DNA of 64,000 bases from Panax quinquefolius. Lineage: Eukaryota; Streptophyta; Magnoliopsida; Apiales; Araliaceae. Where the stretch lies: NCBI GenBank assembly GCA_020205615.1, contig CM035152.1:150898166-150962165 (forward strand), given 5' to 3'. Within the stretch, counting starts at the first letter, position 1. Each line of letters opens with the position of its first letter. Below, one piece after another: positions 36,464 to 49,244 of the stretch. Below the pieces are notes generated by a model, which saw only the letters and a program-made list of their open reading frames with translations, was not told the origin of the DNA and did no database searches. Both the position numbers and the translations under genes were made by a program.

Positions 36464-38555
36464 TTTTGACTTGAATTTCCTTTTATTCATTTTTTGTTTT
36501 TGTCATCTTCTGCCAAAAGTCATTTTTACTCGAGTTTATTTAACAAAATAATATGAAAAAAATAATAATAATAATAATTATAATAGTTGAAGTCCTAAAT
36601 GTATTTTAATTCATCCCTCCAATTTAACTATACCAATCAAGAAAAAGTACTGAAAATGTAAGTACAAATAGAAACAAAGAAAAGAAAGCGTTACGCTCTT
36701 CGGTATTTCGTTGGATGGCTTGCGACGGTTCTTTGTTACCGAGCTCTACATTTTGGGTTGCTTCAACCGCCTGTATAACCGAAATGGTTTAAGTAGAATT
36801 AGTACAAACTGAAGCATCAAGAATAGAGTTGATGAGCAAACAAGGAATTGTCAATAAAATGTTTGTGAAAGAAAGTGTTGAAATGATATTTCCACATAAC
36901 ATGGGGATGGGACACTAAAAGAAAACATTAAGAACATCAAAAAATGCCAAGTGCACCTATATCCTGAACATACTGATGTTTCAAGGGTATCCCTAAAACT
37001 AACTATAAAAGCCAAGTCTCAGTTTTTTTGGTAATTTAGAGAGGATGGGGGATGCTTCACATCAATAGTTTAAGGAATCAGGTGTATGTAGCATTGCTCT
37101 AAGAACATTTAACTGCGGCAAGGTGCACGTAAAACCAGTACATCAACTCCAGTAACTTAGTCTAGAAGCTTTTATTTGCAACGGTAAAATAATTTTACTT
37201 CGTGTAAACTATAAATTGAAGGGGCAAAAGTAAAATTCCTAAATGTTTGATTCCTGTCAAACAATGTCGTTTTGGCAGTTGAATCTCATGAAGGTTTTTC
37301 TATCAAAAAATTACCTGTATTCAATGCCCGGGTAACAGGTAGTGGACATTGAAAATTTCAAATTTCCTCGATTAGAAGTACTCAAAAGACCATGATTTTT
37401 CAGTCATACACAGATGCTCAAGAGTTCTTTTCAATTTTCTCATAGGTATGACAAATTTCATATCATTTAGTATTGGAGACATGCCTAACTAAGGAAAAGA
37501 AAAACATAGCAACCAAATTAGCAGCTGCATTTGACTGGCAAGCCATATCTAGTGAATTAACTAGTGATCTTGGTTTTCAAAGGTAGGTTTGTTTCACCAA
37601 TTCTTAGGTAGTGAGAAAGCTAGAGCTGGCAGCATTATTTCTCTTTGTAAAATGTTGAAAAGATGACCGTGCTGATTAAGTATGAACTTGATTAAATAAA
37701 CAACCAGATAAATAATCATATGCCAATGTTCAGACCTGCTCATACAAAAGTTCAATCTGTTGAGACTGCTGCAGCACGTGTGTCGACATGAGATGATTCA
37801 ATGCAGACATTTCTACCATCTTAGTTTCAGTTTCTTGTACAGCATCTAGAAGACTCGTCAACTCTACCTGTATCACAAAAGAAACAGCTTTGCTAAAGAA
37901 ATAACCTGTGAATAATGAGCGAAGACTTCACAAATGTGAGAGACTTAAAGAAATGCATCAGGAATTAAATATCTAATTACCTGAAGTGCACGTGTTTCGT
38001 CATCCAATAGCTGTTGCTGGACTCTAAGAGGCTCTGCTTAAACATCACTAGTCTCCCCAATCTCTGAATTGATATGCTCCCTTAGCTCCAACTTGTTAAG
38101 CTTTGAAATATCAGTAGAATCTGTTGTGGCAGCCTTCTTTAGTTTTCTTCTTGGCATAGCTCGGTTGATAGCATCTTGGAAGCGAACAGCTCTCAACTAA
38201 TCAAACTGTGATGTCACAGCATGAAGCCGTTCGCTTAAAATCAAAACCTGCACCCAATAAACAAAAAGCATAGAGAAATTACTTGCATCCAAAAGATTAA
38301 ATGGAAAACATTAACAGTGCGCTCAAATGGGGCACCCCCGTTCATATGCATGAGTTACATTTGGAAGAAAATACAAATTGCTTGGTGTTTATTCTTTTAA
38401 GTTTATTACATTTAGCAATTGCTTATATGCAATGCTACTTGATGACATCACTTTCTTGCAAAAAACATTTCTATAATACTAGAAAGGAGAGTAAACTTCA
38501 TATCTTGCATGTCAACAAATATATAAACTGCATGCAAATCCTACAAGAGGGAGAT

Positions 38556-38616
<61 letters not shown>
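38556..38616. repeat. (GT)n(AT)n compound microsatellite
   Basis: About 26 bp of GT repeats followed by about 34 bp of AT repeats, in an intron of the SYP81-like pseudogene. Confidence 0.9.
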
Positions 38617-38618
<2 letters not shown>

Positions 38619-39779
38619 TATTCTGCAAGTTATACTTCCTTGTTTTGAGCTAGGGGGCACGATAACTTTATATAAAAGAAGCGAGAACTCGAGGAAAAAA
38701 AAGCTAAGCTTTTAAGTAAAGTTTTGCAGTTGTAGGCATTGCCATGAAATTCAGAGAGACAGCACCACATGGACAAGAGTCAAGCCTAACTTGAGATGGT
38801 TGCATTAAGACTAGCACGAGTTCACTTTGATATCAACTGCAAGTGGGATATCATAACAAAGGTGATGTTTATGATTGTGATATCGCAACAGCTTATACTT
38901 TATTTGGGTTCATAACTAAAACATTTACGACAGAGAATTTTATATATATATAATTTAACCTTTATTCGCACAGAAGTGTACGTTATATTTGTCTATCAAG
39001 CTTGTTCATGAACAATTTAAGCAAAAAACTATCTAATTAGCCCCAAAGCATTAAAGATCTTTATCATCAAAATGTTGTAAACATACCACTCCATGTTTGT
39101 GAGCTATGGTATCAGCATTAGGGCTATCGCCCCTGATACCAAGCCAGCCCTTTGCACGCTTTTATAAAAATTGTAACCTGCAGAGGGTTAAGTAACAAAA
39201 AATTGAGCAGGCAAACATCCAATATAATTTAGACTTTAGACCTTAACTTTTGTTGTGCAAGATACAAAACCTAAATCACCAATTTACAATCTAATATATC
39301 CAAATTATAGTAAGTTCAGTAGGTGTCACCAAAATTGTATCAAAGCATTGAGATATGAATAACTCTAGGTTTGCAAACAAAAGAAAACAAAACATCAAAC
39401 TACTGCTTTGCCAATCCAACTGATGCATTTTGTGCCAAGTCTTTTTTATTCAAATCTGTAAAATTTGCCCATCCTTACCCTAAGAGTTTCAAAATCATAT
39501 GGCAAGGTAGACATATGTAATTCAATATTGGCCAGTATTCCCTCCAGCCATGGTGTGGTGAGGCAGGACTTAACCCAGTGAGGACACTTACAACTTTGAT
39601 ATGGGCCCCACTCTCTCACTGACATATTTTTGGTTCACCCAAACAAATCTCAGAATGCAGAAGTAAATACATATAAAGGATCAAAATTTGTGGATCTGAT
39701 TTGAGAAGTGAAGGGTGGTAGAGTTCTGACAGTAAACAAACCTTACAAGTAGGCTTCCTTTATATATGTCTCACACTTG

Positions 39780-39787
<8 letters not shown>

Positions 39788-39817
<30 letters not shown>
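39788..39817. repeat. (GT)n microsatellite
   Basis: About 30 bp of alternating GT in an intron of the SYP81-like pseudogene. Confidence 0.85.
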
Positions 39818-39818
<1 letters not shown>

Positions 39819-41245
39819 TCAACTGAACCTAGTTAAGACGACTAGAGACTTGGACAAAAGCTGCTCAAATTTAATCTTGCATAGACCTTTTGTGTAAAAT
39901 CTATACATAATCCCAAGAATCCAAAAAGCTTCTTTAAGCCTAATATGTAGATACCTAATCATATGCAAACAACCAACTCAAAGAACCATGGGAAATTGAT
40001 TGTCCCTCAACCAAGCAGGGCCTCAAAATTGGTTTTCTTGCTGTGGTAAATCAAATGTAGATGAAGTTATAAAAGTCAATTCCAAGAAATGCTGTGAAGA
40101 CTTTTTCATATCATCCAAACAAAATGTTTCATCTTTCTAGACCAAATATGAGAGGAAAGTATTTCTTTTTCTTACTAGCAACCACATTCATTCAGTGTAA
40201 ACGTGTTAAAAGTTCTGGCATGAGCAAATATTTTATAACTCTGGTGCAAGTACAAGATACATATCACATAAAAAAAATTATGGCGACTTAAATTGTATCA
40301 TAGATTCCCATTTTAGATTCGTTCAAATCTCAAATCTTACTTCATGCTCAATACTATCTCTCTCCTGCTCAGTGGTGTGGTGCACATCAACGTAGTCCTT
40401 ATGCTTCATCAAGAACTGCTGTAGTTCTCCAATGCTCTCAAGCTGACAAATAAAAGTTATCAGTTAAATTACAGTAACCTTCAAATATTTCCCTTTACAG
40501 CAAACCTAGATATTCTCAGGGAATAAGATTCAATATTCAAAACACATAAAATAATAAATGCTTATTCGTAAGGTATTGTAGAAGAAAAGAATATATGCAC
40601 AGGGTACCGTCTTCAGAGCAGCTTTGGTGAAAGGTGATCTTTGTCGAGGTTTGTGCATAATGAAAGATGCCATTATAGCTGCCATTTTTGACTGTGGTAA
40701 TCACATGTTAAACCATATAAAAAAGTTAGGATTTCCATACATTTTAGGTTATCACCATAAAAGCTAATAACAAAATGCTATATGATGTGAATGACTCCAA
40801 CAAGAAGAAAAAAAAGTGCATGATTTCTCTGCAATACGAAACATAAAGCTGAAATTTAAAAGCATTGTACAATGGTTATGTTGGCTTAAGTTTGAACTTT
40901 AACAGTAATCACACCATATCCCCAAGTATATAAGCATTTCTGGAAAAAATATAATGCATCAACTACTTCTTGAAAGATGATAGTCAAACTACGTTTTCTT
41001 GTTTCTTTGATAAATCTACAAGTAACACTAAGATATAAACATGAAAACAATAGTCAAAACAAAATTGGAAATTCAAAAAAAATAAAAAATAAAAAGTAAG
41101 TAAGCTTTGTCATTTGTTAAATGAAACATGTTAATGTAATTTTTGTACAACAAACAGAATATAGGTGAAAGATATGTATGGTCTTCTTTGTGTAGAAGTA
41201 CATATGAAGGAATTTATTTTTGGATGTACGCATAAACGTTAGGGA

Positions 41246-41757
41246 ATTGATATTTTTGCAAGGGAAATTGATATTTCCACAAGGCTCTCCTCACATGAAT
41301 AGTAAGTGGGGTCCACCTTCATGTAAGTGAGATCTTATAGAATATCATGTTTTACTTGTGAAAATAGTAATTCCCAAACTTTATTATACTAATTCTAATA
41401 ATTAATAATATTTTTTTTTTGATCTTTCAGGATTATTAATAAGAAGTCGGTGGATTAAACTATTGGTATATTAAAGAAGCCATTCTGGGTTCCGCAAGGA
41501 AAATTGATATTTCCGCAAGAGAAATTGATATTTCTGCAAGGCTCTCCTCACATGAATAGTAAGTCGAGTCCACCTTCATGTGAGCGAGACCTTGTGGAAA
41601 TATCATGTTTTCCTGGTGAAAATAATAATTCCCAAACTTTATTATACTAATTCTAATAATTAATAATAATTTTTTTTATCTTAGGATTATTAATAAGAAG
41701 ACGGTGGATTAAACTACTAGTATATTAAAGAAGCCATTCTGGGTTACACTAAACAAG
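41246..41757. repeat. 257-bp tandem duplication containing a MITE
   Basis: Two adjacent units (about 41246-41502 and 41503-41757), with the shared AAGGCTCTCCTCACATGAAT at 41281 and 41538. Each unit contains a small element with inverted ends GGGAATTGATATTT and AATARTAATTCCC, followed by the same flank (AAGAAGCCATTCTGGGTT). Related partial copies lie near 33308 and 42593. It lies in intron 1 of the SYP81-like pseudogene. Confidence 0.75.
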
Positions 41758-42513
41758 TATCAATAAATTATACCTACTTTCATATTATGTAGTGGCTCAA
41801 AACCATAACCAATAGAAAGGACAAAAAGAAAATTCTCTCACATCCACCAAATTGAATGGGAAGCTACGCTAATTACATCATTATCTAAATTGATAGCTAA
41901 AAAGTACCAAGGCATGCTACACATTTTAGACTCTAAGAAACAAGAGCTAACCAAACTTTTCCTTTTTATTTTAACATATTTCAATCCAAACATGGGTATT
42001 TTGAACTGGAGCATGGATGTGATAGGGGAATACAAGGAAATTCCTAAACCATCAACAACATATCAAGATTCTTCTTGGTTAAAATGGACAAATGGCATGA
42101 AATTTTTCTTAGGTGCGTAAAATCAAATTTCATTGAACATATTACATAAGATATCCACAATCTACGTCAAATGCTTTTCTAACAACAAGATTAGGAAAAA
42201 GGTTTATACTAAAAACCTTAAATTCAAACGAACCTCACTGTACTCCAAAGACAACGCTACCCTATGGATAGCATCTTTGAAGTCTTCAGTTCTATCTCTG
42301 ATTTTAGCCATTCCTTTGCATCCACTTTAAATTAATCTCACAAAGTACTTTCAGATTTGAAGAATATAATCAAAACTACTTCAATAGATAAACTGTAAAA
42401 CACAATGAGACTAAGAGATGCAAAATTGTAAAACCCTTGAATAGGTGAAGTTACTTGGTTGCTAGGAAGATTCCCTTTTCTATTAGCAAACTGCGCGATG
42501 AGGTGAGAGGTGA

Positions 42514-42555
42514 GGGGTGAGGGGGGTGGGGGTGGGGGTGGGGGTGGGGGTGGGG
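42514..42555 (+). repeat. G-rich minisatellite (GGGGGT)n
   Basis: Consecutive G4-6 runs separated by single T or A over about 42 bp. It can in principle form a G-quadruplex on the plus strand. It lies just upstream of the first SYP81-like coding block. Confidence 0.85.
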
Positions 42556-42724
42556 TAGCAAAAACCCACGGTCCCAGCTAGTTTATTTAATAGGTAATTG
42601 ATATTTTCCGCAAGTATTAATGATATTTACACAAGGTACTCCTCACACGAATATTAAATGGATCTCACACTCATAGGATCTTGTGGGAATAACACTTTTC
42701 TATTTAAAAAAGATGGTATTAAAG

Positions 42725-43409
42725 CAGTGTTCTGAAAATCCCCGCCTACGCGCTAAGCCCCCCTGGCGTCTCACTTAGGTCCAAGACAGCAAAAAAATTC
42801 CTCCAGAAAATTAGGCGGTGCCTAAGGAGGTCTAGGCGGAGAGTTTTTTTTTTTAATAACTACCCAAATCAAATCTTGATATATTTATTTTTATAATAAT
42901 TTATCATATTCATAATACATGTTGTATCATATCAAATCACAACAAGAAATGAACAATATCAAATCAAAATGGATAATTTTATTATAGTTGTAATTTTTTG
43001 AACTTGTACCAACTTCAAATTATATAAATGATGATACATTTATAATATGTAGTTTAATTCGATAATTCTTAAATTTATGTTTAATTTCTTAAGTTTTAAT
43101 ATTGAATTAAATTCTTGAAATTTTAAATTTTATTATTTAATAGCAATCTTGTTTATGAATAAAACTAATACGTTAAAAATATATTTGAACTTTGAACAAT
43201 TGCATGTTTGTGTTTTGAACTTTGACATTAGCAATATGGATATGTGTTTGAACTTTAAGTAAAGACCTTTATTATCTTTATTATAGATTGTTTTGTTTTA
43301 TATTATTGTTTTGTTTGGATAAATGTAAAATAAAATATTAAAATTGGCTTAAAATAAAAAATCCCGCCTAGACCCCCTGGCCTCCCACCTAGCGCCTTTT
43401 AGAACATTG
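42725..43409. mobile_element. hAT-type MITE with TSD TATTAAAG
   Basis: 685 bp with ends CAGTGTTCT / AGAACATTG (inverted, one mismatch) and perfect 8-bp direct repeats TATTAAAG at 42717-42724 and 43410-43417. Subterminal GCGCTAAGCCCCCCTGGCG and CCCCCTGGCCTCCCACCTAG blocks are also inverted. No transposase. Confidence 0.88.
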
Positions 43410-43417
43410 TATTAAAG

Positions 43418-44320
43418 TATAGCTATAAGTTTGCCCCTCATAGTTTTGAACCTTTGGACATCAATACTGAATTATGACCCTATTATGAGATGTAATGTTC
43501 TACCATCATGCCTGTCATTGAGTCTAGCAAATTGGGCTCCTGTGAATAAACTACAAACTATTGGTAACAGTTTTCAATTTTTCCCTTATAAGTTTTACTA
43601 TTAAAAATCCTGATACATGACACAATAATACACAACAATATGTCAAGTGTTGAGATAGCTCAATATGTATAAGAGGTTTGATCAAATCAAAAGGTGGAAA
43701 CAGGATTTATAAAATGCTAATTCAATTGCTTCATCGTGAAAATGATACTCTAATGGTAAGCAAAACTGATTAGACAAAATGCTAGTTGAAGTGAAGCAAA
43801 TCCTACCTTTTTATAAATTAAAAAAAACAAAGAAAATTTACCTAAGAGTTGATTTAGTGCCTGATATTGATGGACTAATCAATCAATGCATCATTTACTT
43901 TCAACGTCCTTAGTGAGAGAAATTCAAGAAGTAGCTATGTTGCATTCAGATTTATTCCATCTGCCAAAGCAATATAGAAATTAAAATAAACAAATCATTG
44001 AAAAGTATAAATTATACAATATAACTGTACTCCCAAATCTTAATGTCCGTATTCTTATGAATCTATTTGTAACAATAGAGAAACTACTTATAATGAAAGT
44101 AAACTCATAAGTCATGTGAAAGGGAAAATTCTATTTGTAAAAATGGAGAAACTATCTGTGATGAAAGCAAACTCAAGTAATGTGAAAGACATACAAAGAA
44201 GCAAACAGATTGATCAACTAAAAACACAGTCAATAAAGAGCTAACCTTTAACAATTTCATTCTCTTGGTAACTATATTCTTAAGGCAAATCTAGGCAATC
44301 TGATCATGGTCAAGCTCAAG
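43418..44320. other. Intergenic / possible long 5' intron of the SYP81-like gene
   Basis: No gene or element recognised. AT-rich. Confidence 0.35.
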
Positions 44321-46840
44321 GTTAGGAGTGAGCATTCGGTTATAACCGAACCGAATAAGCTATTCGGTTATAACCGAAAACCGAATTATTGATAATTTTA
44401 CTATCCGAAATACTAACCGAAATTTGAAAATAACCGAATTACCGAATACCGAATTGTAATTTCGGGTATTCGGGTAATAACCGAACTAACATCCAACATA
44501 AATTAACTGTTAACTGTTTAACAAATTAACTGTCCAGCAACTGTTAACTTAATTGTCCAGTAGCAAAGTAACTTAACAGCAAAAGTTTAAAAATACAGCA
44601 AGCCAACAAATTAACTGTCCAGTCCTTAAGACCTTAACAAAGCAGTAACAAGCTAACATGAAATTATTCTACTAGCAGAGTAGCAGGCAGCAGCAGAACA
44701 GCAGTTGTGCTTGTGCAACAGCCAACAACGAACAGCAACAACCAACAGCAAGTCAACAACAGCAACATGAACATTCAACACAAATCCTGTACATCACATG
44801 ACCAAACAAATGTTTATAAAAACTGGAATACACATAATGATTGCAGGATTACTTTCACATAATGAATTCGCAATACCCATTGGATTAAAAAAGAGATTTT
44901 TTTTTACCCATTCTACCATCATCATCAACCTTCATATACAAAACATATCAACTGGCCTATAATCAAACTCTATTTAACTGGCATTAACACAGTTGGTTTA
45001 TCATTGAAACAAAATAAGTATGACAAATGCAGAATAAGAAATGTGGAAATCAACTTGATATCATTGAAACACATCAACTGGCCACTGGATATTTCACATA
45101 ACTAAACACACTCAACTACACCACATTACTGACTGCAGAAAAACACATCTAAACCACAAAATTTTAGCATTCTTTTCTCATATGATCTTGCAAGCTTTGA
45201 GGAGTACCAATTTTGGGGGATAAATATTATATGTAAATCCATAACCAAGTAACCATAGACCTGTTTGCTTATGTCAGCCAACATTTCTGCTATATTCACA
45301 ATAAAATTCTCTTCAATAACACATCCAAAACAATGAATTGCAACATCAATTATTAACAAAACTACACAGATACAACATAAAGCACAGCCTGTACTGTACA
45401 ACATAAAGCACAGCCTGTACTACACAGATCCAATAAGACTTCTTGGCATGATAATTTTAGCTACCAGACTTTCATTTTTCAATAGTTTATTTGCAGTACA
45501 TATCACTATATCAGTTTGTCTCCCAAACAATGACAAGAGTAACCATCATAACAAATTATACTCAGAAAAGCCGATCCCTTAAACAAATTTGGTAGTTTTC
45601 AATTTTTTCCAAGTAACTGATATAATTCAAAAATTAGGGACATTACATTAAAAGATTACCCACCTTAGAAATCATAACTCTAACTCAAAATGATCGAATA
45701 ACCCGTAAAAGGGTTCTTGAATCAATAACACAAGACATCGTCTAAATGATCGAATAACCCGTATGTAACAACTAACAAAACAAACATACCAAGACAGTGA
45801 GAGCCGACTGCCGAGAGGCGGAGGCCGGAGAATGGAGATTGAGAGTTTGAGACGGAGAGAGCCGGAGAGGATGTGAGATCGAGACTCGAGAGGCACCGCG
45901 AGAGTGAAGAGAGGAATTGTGAGATACTGATGAGTGATTACTGAGAGTCTGAGATGATGCGATATTGAGATCTGGAAGGAACTGGCCACTGGCACCGGGA
46001 GCGGGCGGCTAGGGCAAATTGAACTGAGTTTGATAGTAGTAAACTAGTAATGTATTCGACTATTAGTTTAGTAGTATTATTAGATATAATATTATATATC
46101 TAGTCACGGTGGGCAACCGGTAAAAACTTGGGTCGAATCAGAATCAATCTTAAAATTATTCAAATTTCAATCTTGATATTAAGATTCGATTGTCTTAAAT
46201 ATCTTTGAATCGACAATCCATGGATTCTTAGATGGAGATTTTCTACCGAAAATTAATAGAATTATTATTTTTATTATTATTTTATTATTTTTGTTATTAT
46301 TTTTATTAATATTAATATTATTATTATTATTATTATTATTATCAATACTTTATTATTATTATTATTATTAATAATAATAAAATAGAAAAACGATATATCT
46401 TAGGTCCGATTCGATTTATCTTAGAACCATAAAAGCGCCAGAACAGAAGCAAATGCAAAAAAAAACAATATATCTGGATTTTTTTGTATCTGAACCGAAT
46501 GATTTACATTTATACCAAACCTATTTAGGTTCGAATCTAGAATCCGGTTAAATCAAAAACCAAAAAAAACCGGTTTATTTGCCCACCCCTAATGCTAATA
46601 CTCGATTCCCGAATAGTCGATAGTACATATATATATCATCATATATAATTATAAAATTATTTTTTTTTTAATCAAGGAGTTCGGTTATTCGGGTATCCGA
46701 ATAACCTATTTTTTAAAACCCTACCCGAAATCGAATACCGAGAATTAATTAGGAAAAAAATCGAAAAATCGAATTAATTCGGTTAAAAATATTCGATTGT
46801 GTTCGGTAATTCGGTTTTATCCGTTTTTTTTCCTCTAATC
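44321..46840. mobile_element. Composite non-autonomous DNA transposon (CCGAAT-rich ends)
   Basis: Both ends carry dense inverted motifs (TTCGGTTATAACCGAACCG at the left, ATTCGGTAATTCGG-type at the right) behind TTAGGAGTGAGC / TTAGAGGAAAAA termini. The interior has low-complexity CAGCAA text and a GAGA-rich block (45790-45910, minus) that looks like the leader of a lost transposase gene. No transposase frame remains. A second MITE (46107-46589) is nested near the right end. No target duplication was verified, so boundaries are approximate. Confidence 0.45.
46107..46589. mobile_element. Nested MITE with GGTGGGCAA ends
   Basis: Left end CGGTGGGCAACCGGT and right end CCGGTTTATTTGCCCACCCC are inverted. 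The interior includes long TTA/ATT microsatellite stretches (46260-46380). The flanking duplication is not clear. Confidence 0.6.
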
Positions 46841-48843
46841 TCCATTATCGACATATACGAGAAAAATGCACATATACTGGAAACAATATATACATGTAAA
46901 TATAAAGATAATAGAAATTGAAAAAGTTGGAGCAAATTAATACCAACCTAAAGGTCAAGTCTTTACGATGCTACGTTGCAGGTACAAGATACTCGGTCCA
47001 CAAATCCTAGTATGAAAAAAACTAGATACAAAAAATCAGATAGAGATCAAAACCAGTATTATGAACAAAAGCCAGTATTAAAAGGCTGATTGAAAATATC
47101 CCCAATTCAAAAATCAAAAGAAAAGATAGAGAGTTAAAATTATATCTCAAAATTTCAATATTTTTAAGAATCCCAGTAGAATAATCGAACTGAAAGAAAT
47201 GATAACACCCACCTGAGTCGAAGAATCGGTGTTTGATGGTTGGATCTTCGGCCGGATCTCAAACATAGTTCAAGCTGTTTTTTGTATTTAAAAATGTAAA
47301 CCAGGTTTTCACATCTGCCACACCACTTGCCCAATGAGACATGGAATTGCGGGCTAATATTTTATATTTCTACTCTTTTGTTTTTGAGCTTAAAATTACC
47401 CTACGGTATACCTAAATCCTATTTTCTCCCTATTCTCTCTCCAGTCTTTTTCCCCAATTTTCACAAACAATCTTGGCACTCGGTTTCTCTTTCCAAATTC
47501 CAACTCTAAGAGCCTTCATCCGTTGCTCCTCCGCCGGCGAGCAGCGCGGACAATTTCCAAACTCCTTAAAGGAACGTATTCTATATATATATAATTTTGT
47601 TTATATGTAGTTGCAGTAATGACATGAGGTCAATTACAAAAATGGATAACATTTGTTGCTTAAATCTCGATTTCCATGAGGTGTAGAACCCCTACATCTT
47701 GAAATATACTAGTTGTGAGTCTTTAATATGTCGTATATGCCAGCTTGAGAGGATTAACATACTCTTTTAATCATTGTTGGGCAAGTTTTAGTCAGAAAGC
47801 GTTGAGATTATTCTTTAATATTTACTTTATTGGTGTGATGTTGGTTGAGCCATGATGCTTCTACAAGAAATTTGAAGATGGTCGAAGAATAAGCCTCTGA
47901 GTCATTGGGTTCCTTATGAAGTATGAACTTCAAAAGTCAGACCTAAAAAAATTAAACTGGTGTTTAATCTATGAGGTACATAAATATATGTGTTTTTATC
48001 TAGTTAATTAACACTCCACTGTAGTTCAAGAGTGTCGTCTACTTCATTAAGAAATTCAATGTAAGAGATGGCTCCTTTCAATGGTTAAATTATAAGAGGT
48101 TTGAGAGCTTTGTTGATGTGGTTAGAAGTCTTAATGGCGCATTGAAGTATTTAGGAAGGTTAAGAAAAGGAGCATATTTTATATATACTCGGTTGAGAAA
48201 AACTCCTGACATCAGGTCAACGCATTTATACTCCCCTCCATCCCATTCTGGCCTGATATCAACATATCTATAAGGACTTTCACAAGTTTAATATCGATGG
48301 TGATAGAAATTGATAGAGATGAATTGTTCCTGTAGTGATTGTTCTTTGAAGCATTTCAAAGAATAAGATTTTCTGGACCTTATGGTTGGTGGTGGAAGTG
48401 GTTTAGATACCAGATTTCAAGAAATAGAACATCTACTAATATATATATACATATATATTATATTTGTTTGTCTTGTCAAATCTCTAGTTCCTATATACTA
48501 TTGTTTTTATTTCTTCAGTCTGTCGAGTTTAACTTATAATTTGAAATAGCTATGAAGAGAAAATTTTGAAGAAGGATTTTGTGAGAGCAGAAAGGTTTAT
48601 GAGTGAAACATGCGATGGTTGTTGTCTTATTCATAATATTTTGTTTATGGTTAAGAATTTGTATGCTGAAGACCTTTAATAATAGCTTTAATAATAAATA
48701 GTGAAGTAGATTATTAATCATCAACTTTCCTTATTTTAATTTTCCAATTTTAATCAAAAAATATTTAAGACAATGGTTATAATACAATAAATAGGTACTC
48801 AATACAAGGAGTCACTGATATTCTTGGAACTCTAGTATTTATA
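46841..48843. other. Intergenic; possible divergent leaders
   Basis: 47281-47217 on the minus strand reads like a 5' UTR exon ending CGACTCAG|GTGGGTG and could be the first exon of the SYP81-like gene, with the TE-laden 43-47 kb as intron. 47420-47570 (+) is a CT-rich leader with GCTCCTCCGCCGGCGAGCAG. 48339-48450 (+) has a short frame (MFFEAFQRIRFSGPYGWWWK) that I do not recognise. No intact gene. Confidence 0.3.
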
Positions 48844-49244
48844 TGTAAGACTCCGAATTTTATGAAATAAAAGTCTAAATTAATTTATGGTTATTATTTT
48901 AAAACTGTAAAATATTAAAATGATAAATGGTCAAATGAATAATTAATCGGATAAATGAGCTAAAAATAGAGGAGTATTAAACCTTCTAGAATATTGTGGT
49001 ACTCTATGAGAGGGGCGATTAATGCTGATAGGGGTGGAATAATCTTGAGGCTTATTTTCCTAATACTTCAAACTTTCCACACATTCCTCACAACCTTTTG
49101 TTTGATTGTTTAATTTTATTTTGGTGGGACAAGGGAGTTAGGCAATTGATTGAGCCTAATAAGGCAAAATTAGGAGATGTCTTTCTCATTTTCTCACAAC
49201 CTCTTCCTTTCGTAGCCCAAAATATTGATAAGATAGAGAGAGAG

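Larger units (their letters stand above)
36624..42311 (-). pseudogene. SYP81-like Qa-SNARE (ER syntaxin) pseudogene
   Basis: Seven exon-like blocks on the minus strand match Arabidopsis SYP81: 42311-42234 (MAKIRDRTEDFKDA...), 40691-40608 (MASFIMHKPRQRSPFTKAAL), 40442-40341 (LESIGELQQFLMKHKDYVDV), 39177-39087, 38247-37981 (VLILSERLHAVTSQF...), 37867-37736 (SNARE motif, ETKMVEMSALNHLM) and 36770-36624 (membrane anchor ending FLFVLTFSVLFLDWYS and stop). Splice sites and phases are kept. There are three lesions. The 39177-39087 block reads FIKAC then, one frame off, KGWLGIRGDSPNADTIAHKH; its 91 nt imply a loss of about 53 nt and a shift. There is an in-frame TAG at 38197-38199, and an in-frame TAA at 38038-38040. 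The family acts in ER-directed vesicle fusion. Retained introns mean this is a duplicated or dying gene, not a retrocopy. Sequencing error is unlikely to explain all three lesions. Confidence 0.9.

Noticed and set aside
38301..38648. 115-codon plus-strand frame ending in poly-Cys-Val and Ile-Tyr
   Set aside because: It reads through a (GT)n(AT)n microsatellite in an intron of the opposite-strand pseudogene.
44321..46840. Helitron interpretation of the CCGAAT-rich element
   Set aside because: The ends are inverted repeats, which Helitrons lack, and no 5'-TC / CTRR-3' with a hairpin was found.
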